Assembly (NCBI GenBank): GCA_905250885.1 | Contig: CAJNOQ010003402.1 | Location: 1-20,368, forward strand | Direction of reading: 5' to 3' | Length of the DNA stretch: 20,368 nucleotides | DNA from: Didymodactylos carnosus | Lineage: Eukaryota > Rotifera > Eurotatoria > Philodinida > Philodinidae | In this document: one piece after another, positions 17,375-20,368 of the stretch | Layout of the letters: every line of letters starts with the position of its first letter | Numbering within the stretch: position 1 is the stretch's first letter | Program-made: the position numbers and the translations under genes | The notes under the pieces: generated by a model | Told to the model about the DNA's origin: nothing | Seen by the model: only the letters and a program-made list of their open reading frames with translations | Databases searched by the model: none

Positions 17375-20119
17375 TTAACGCGGTGGGGGATAATGATGTG
17401 AAGGATATTGTTGTGGATGATGAGGCTGATAATACTGATTTTGATTATAACTATTGGGATGTCGAATTGGAGGCGGATGTGGCGGAGTAATTTGTTGAGA
17501 TGGAAGTGGATAGCGAAAAAATTGAGGGTCAAATGGAGGATGCTGTTGTTGAGAATATTGGTGTTGTGGATGCATTGGAGGTCTTGATGGTCCTCTTAGT
17601 TGAGCTGGCGGAGTAAATGAAAATGATGAATTTGGTTGTGGAGTACGCGGTTGTGCCCAATTTTGTTGAAAAAATGGTGAGGGAGTTTGTTGTTGTGGTT
17701 GATACGACATGGGCTCCATAGGAGGAACAGGAGATTGTGAGGTTTTTACGGGTAGTGGTGATGAAGATGTACTGTTTATCGTTGGTATTACGGATGTCAA
17801 AGTTTTTGACTTTTGATAATCTAAATCGAACGAAAAATATTCTGCATATTGGAAACGTTATGTTTTCATCAGAGATTATACATTTCAAAGCTCCATTTAT
17901 TACAGACAAAGGGTTAGCAAATCCACAGTATGATGCTAAACTCTCGTATCAGAAAATTTATTCTGTTTTTCAAATGATGTAAAAAGGCTACGTTTTTCTT
18001 AAACTTTTACTTTTGAATGATTATTCCATTTTCAACCTTTGTATTAATCTAAACATTCGCTAAATTATGTACTTACCTAATTGAATCCGAATCGGATGTG
18101 TTGAATGGGGTGGTGGTGCATTTGTTGCCGATGGTATCTGCGATTGAACAGCCGCAATGGCTGCTGCAACTGCTTGTTGTGCAGCTGTTTCCTTTTGTGT
18201 TTTTATATTTTGCTGTGCAGATGGTATATGTCGTCTATTTGAGATGGGTGGTGTTGATGGAACATCATCGTTTTGTTTACTAGTTACATAATTTTTCGCT
18301 CGTGCCAATACTTCTTTCATTTGTTCACTTGTTAATGGAATATGACGGCTGAGGTGTCCACGTTCACGTGAACGCGGACCAGGTTGAACTTGTCCTGGGC
18401 TAGGATTTTGTTGTTGAAAATTAGGTGAAAGTTTTGAATTATTTAACATATCTTGTGCATTAAACTGAAATTCTTGTTGATCAGAGGCACCGGGAGTTGC
18501 AGTTTTTGGTGAATCATTTAGAATAGATGGATTATTAGATGATGTAGTTGGAGTAGTCATTATTCGTGGTTTATTTCCAATTTGTGGCTAAAAGCGCAAG
18601 TGGATTGTACTTGAAAAAGTATTCAAATAAAAACACGAAGTATACTTTTCTTTTTTCCTTATACAAAAGTATATGAAGTAAGAAAAGAATATTAGATGTT
18701 TACGTACAATAAATCCTGTTTTGTTTGGCGGTGAACCCGGAGGTGTTTGAGGTCCTCTTCGACTATCAATAGTTGTACTTGTTACGTTTTCTAACAGACT
18801 TAATAATTCTGTGTTTGGTGCAGACATAGTATCAGAAGCATTTAGATTGATTGGTTTTGTCGCCGAACCCAGTATTCTTTCTGTTTTCACCTCATTCGTT
18901 GACAAACCACTTCCTAATAAGATTTGCTGCATTAGTTGTTTATTCTCTTGTGGTTTAGAAGTCGATGTTGTTTGTTTCAATAATTGGTCGATCGATGTTC
19001 CTGGTACAACTTGTGTTTCACTAGCCACTTTACCTTGAGAAAAGAGAGAATAAAGAATAATTATAGACTCGACGCTTGCCGTAATTCTAATCTGGCTTTA
19101 CCTGGCGTTGACTTCATAATCATTTCTTGATAAGCAGATAAAATGTTTGGATTTGAAAGTAATTGTTGTTGCATGCTTGAATACAGAGTTGGATACATTA
19201 ACATCATCATAACCATTGCGGGATCCAAAAAGGATTGAAGTAAATTTTGTTCAGATGAAGATTGAGTGTTAGATGTCGTAGGAGACGTTAGTGATGTTGT
19301 TGTGGTGATGGTGTTCGCTTGACCATTTGATAAAGATGATGGAAGACTAGTCAAAGATTGATTGCCGTTAGTGACGTTTGATGGAGATTTTGGACTTGTG
19401 ATGGATTTTTCATACTTAGCTAAAATAAAAAAAAATTGTCATTGCGATAAGAAGAAAAGTGAAGGTGAATAATGAGTACATGTACTTCTTAGTCTAATAA
19501 AATACTTGCTCATTTTAAATGAGAAATAGAGAATTCTATTATTCGCAATCGAGTGAACGTATTCGTACCTTTTAATGATCTTGCCAATCTACATATTGTA
19601 TTTCTTAATTTTTTAAATTTTTTCTCTACTTCAACATTTGTATCACCTGCTAAAATTTGTGCTTGTAAACGTTTTCGTTGTTTAATCAATTGACGTAACT
19701 CAGATGTCATCCATGGTTTATCCTCAACGCCAGTCAGTGTAGGATCTCCACTAATATGTTTCGTAATGTCGATATTTTGTTCTTGACCTTGTTTATTTAT
19801 TCCATCAAGCAATGTTTTTTGTTTTTTTGAAACACTATCTTGTTTTTGTTCCTCATCTACTTGATCTACGATTACTTTACGTTTTTTTTTATCATCTATA
19901 CCAATTTCCATCGGCAAAGGAGTAGAATTACTAGCTTCATCTTCACTTTCATCAATTTCACCATCCTCATGTTCCGCACCTATTGATGTTGTTCTTAACT
20001 GATCGTGTTTTTCACTCTTTGGTTCGACTGCTATCGAAACATCTTGATTTTCATCGGTTATTAAATATTTTAACATCGGTGTTAAAGATGCTTCTTGTTG
20101 TTGATTCGATGAAGATAGC
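17375..20119 (-). CDS. Low-complexity nuclear protein with KKKRKV signal
   Basis: I do not recognise the family. Five coding exons (20119-19569, 19419-19102, 19033-18708, 18587-18077, 17841-17375) join in exact phase. From the first in-frame ATG (20076-20074) they give 709 residues and a TAA stop. Residues 33-48 are acidic (EHEDGEIDESEDEA). Residues 63-68 read KKKRKV, identical to the classic monopartite nuclear localisation signal, with KKQK nearby. Residues 120-180 are basic and helical (KPWMTSELRQLIKQRKRL, later KKFKKLRNTICRL) and resemble non-LTR retroelement linkers. Around 235-265 there is a Met-rich hydrophobic stretch (DPAMVMMMLMYP). Then come Ser/Thr/Gln-rich segments, an Ala/Gln helix (AAQQAVAAAIAAVQSQ) and a Pro/Gln/His/Tyr-rich tail. 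Composition suggests a nuclear, RNA- or transcription-related role (inference). An upstream exon ends at 20206 (TTCT|GTGAGTAA). Its frame has a stop just before, so it is probably 5' UTR, but an earlier start outside the window is possible. Confidence 0.75.
17842..18076 (-). other. Long last intron of the minus-strand nuclear protein gene
   Basis: This 235-nt intron has the strong donor GTAAGTACA and the acceptor CCAATATGCAG. That acceptor is chosen because it alone restores the Pro/Gln-rich frame (codon G|AA, then YFSFDLDYQKS). A later AG (ATCAAAAG) would shift into a Thr-rich frame that stops early at 17529. Confidence 0.6.
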
Positions 20120-20205
20120 CTAGACACAGAAAGAATGGTAAATGGTAAATAATTTTTTATAAGCAAGTCTAATCTGACTTCAAGAAATGAATATAATTTA
20201 CTCAC

Positions 20206-20368
20206 AGAACGTGATGACGACTAAGAGTGTTCTAAGGCCTACAGTACCATACAACCACACTAACAAGAAATTACGAAACCGTCTATTTAATAATAAAGTA
20301 ACTTTGGAGAGTAATTTTTTGGAGTACTGTCTATTATTGAAAAAAAATGTGTTTTTTTCATTTTTTGA
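20206..20368 (-). promoter_or_regulatory. Probable 5' UTR exon/promoter edge of the minus-strand gene
   Basis: On the minus strand a strong donor, GTGAGTAA (20205-20198), follows ATCACGTTCT, and an 86-nt intron runs to the acceptor TGTCTAG before 20119. In the frame used downstream the sequence hits a TAG a few codons upstream with no ATG after it. The exon is therefore most simply untranslated, or begins at an internal acceptor with coding exons beyond the window. No TATA-like element is clear. Confidence 0.4.

Overview
This window looks like nuclear DNA from a small invertebrate, most likely a bdelloid rotifer (Adineta/Rotaria-like). The reasons are its strong A+T bias, GT-AG introns that are mostly about 50-130 nt, A/T-ending codons throughout the coding exons, and several diverged palindromic transposon remnants. 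The taxon is inferred from style; nothing here proves it. No bacterial operon structure, rRNA, convincing tRNA or CRISPR array is visible.

Layout. 1-260 is a fold-back repeat with perfect 73-bp arms. 261-7500 is gene-poor and A+T-rich; it holds a second fold-back element (about 3567-4038), a (TG)n run and a self-similar degenerate repeat block (about 6085-6460). 7521-10114 (+) is a nuclear hormone receptor in eight visible exons: a full C4-C4 DNA-binding domain with an NR2E-type A/T-box and an NR2-like ligand-binding domain that stops before the AF-2 helix. Its first exon(s) and start codon were not found. 10115-12100 is non-coding, with diverged repeat sequence and a third fold-back element (about 11570-11867). 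12129-13340 is a decayed transposase-like gene (weakly piggyBac-like) followed by a duplicated piece of itself.

14020-20368 carries two genes on the minus strand in the same orientation. The upstream one (20119 to 17375) encodes a 709-residue low-complexity nuclear protein from five coding exons, with a KKKRKV nuclear localisation signal, a segment resembling the linker of non-LTR retroelement polyproteins, and a Pro/Gln/His-rich tail. The downstream one (16179 to 14259, perhaps starting further upstream) encodes at least 456 residues from seven exons, including a 22-nt micro-exon. It ends in a motif resembling the RPA32-binding helix of ETAA1, SMARCAL1 and related DNA-damage proteins. All internal splice phases of both genes close exactly, which is the main evidence that they are intact.

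The three intact genes do not form an obvious pathway. The best leads are the AF-2-less NR2E-like receptor, the possible ETAA1-like checkpoint protein with a micro-exon, and the retroelement-linker-like segment in an otherwise host-like nuclear protein.
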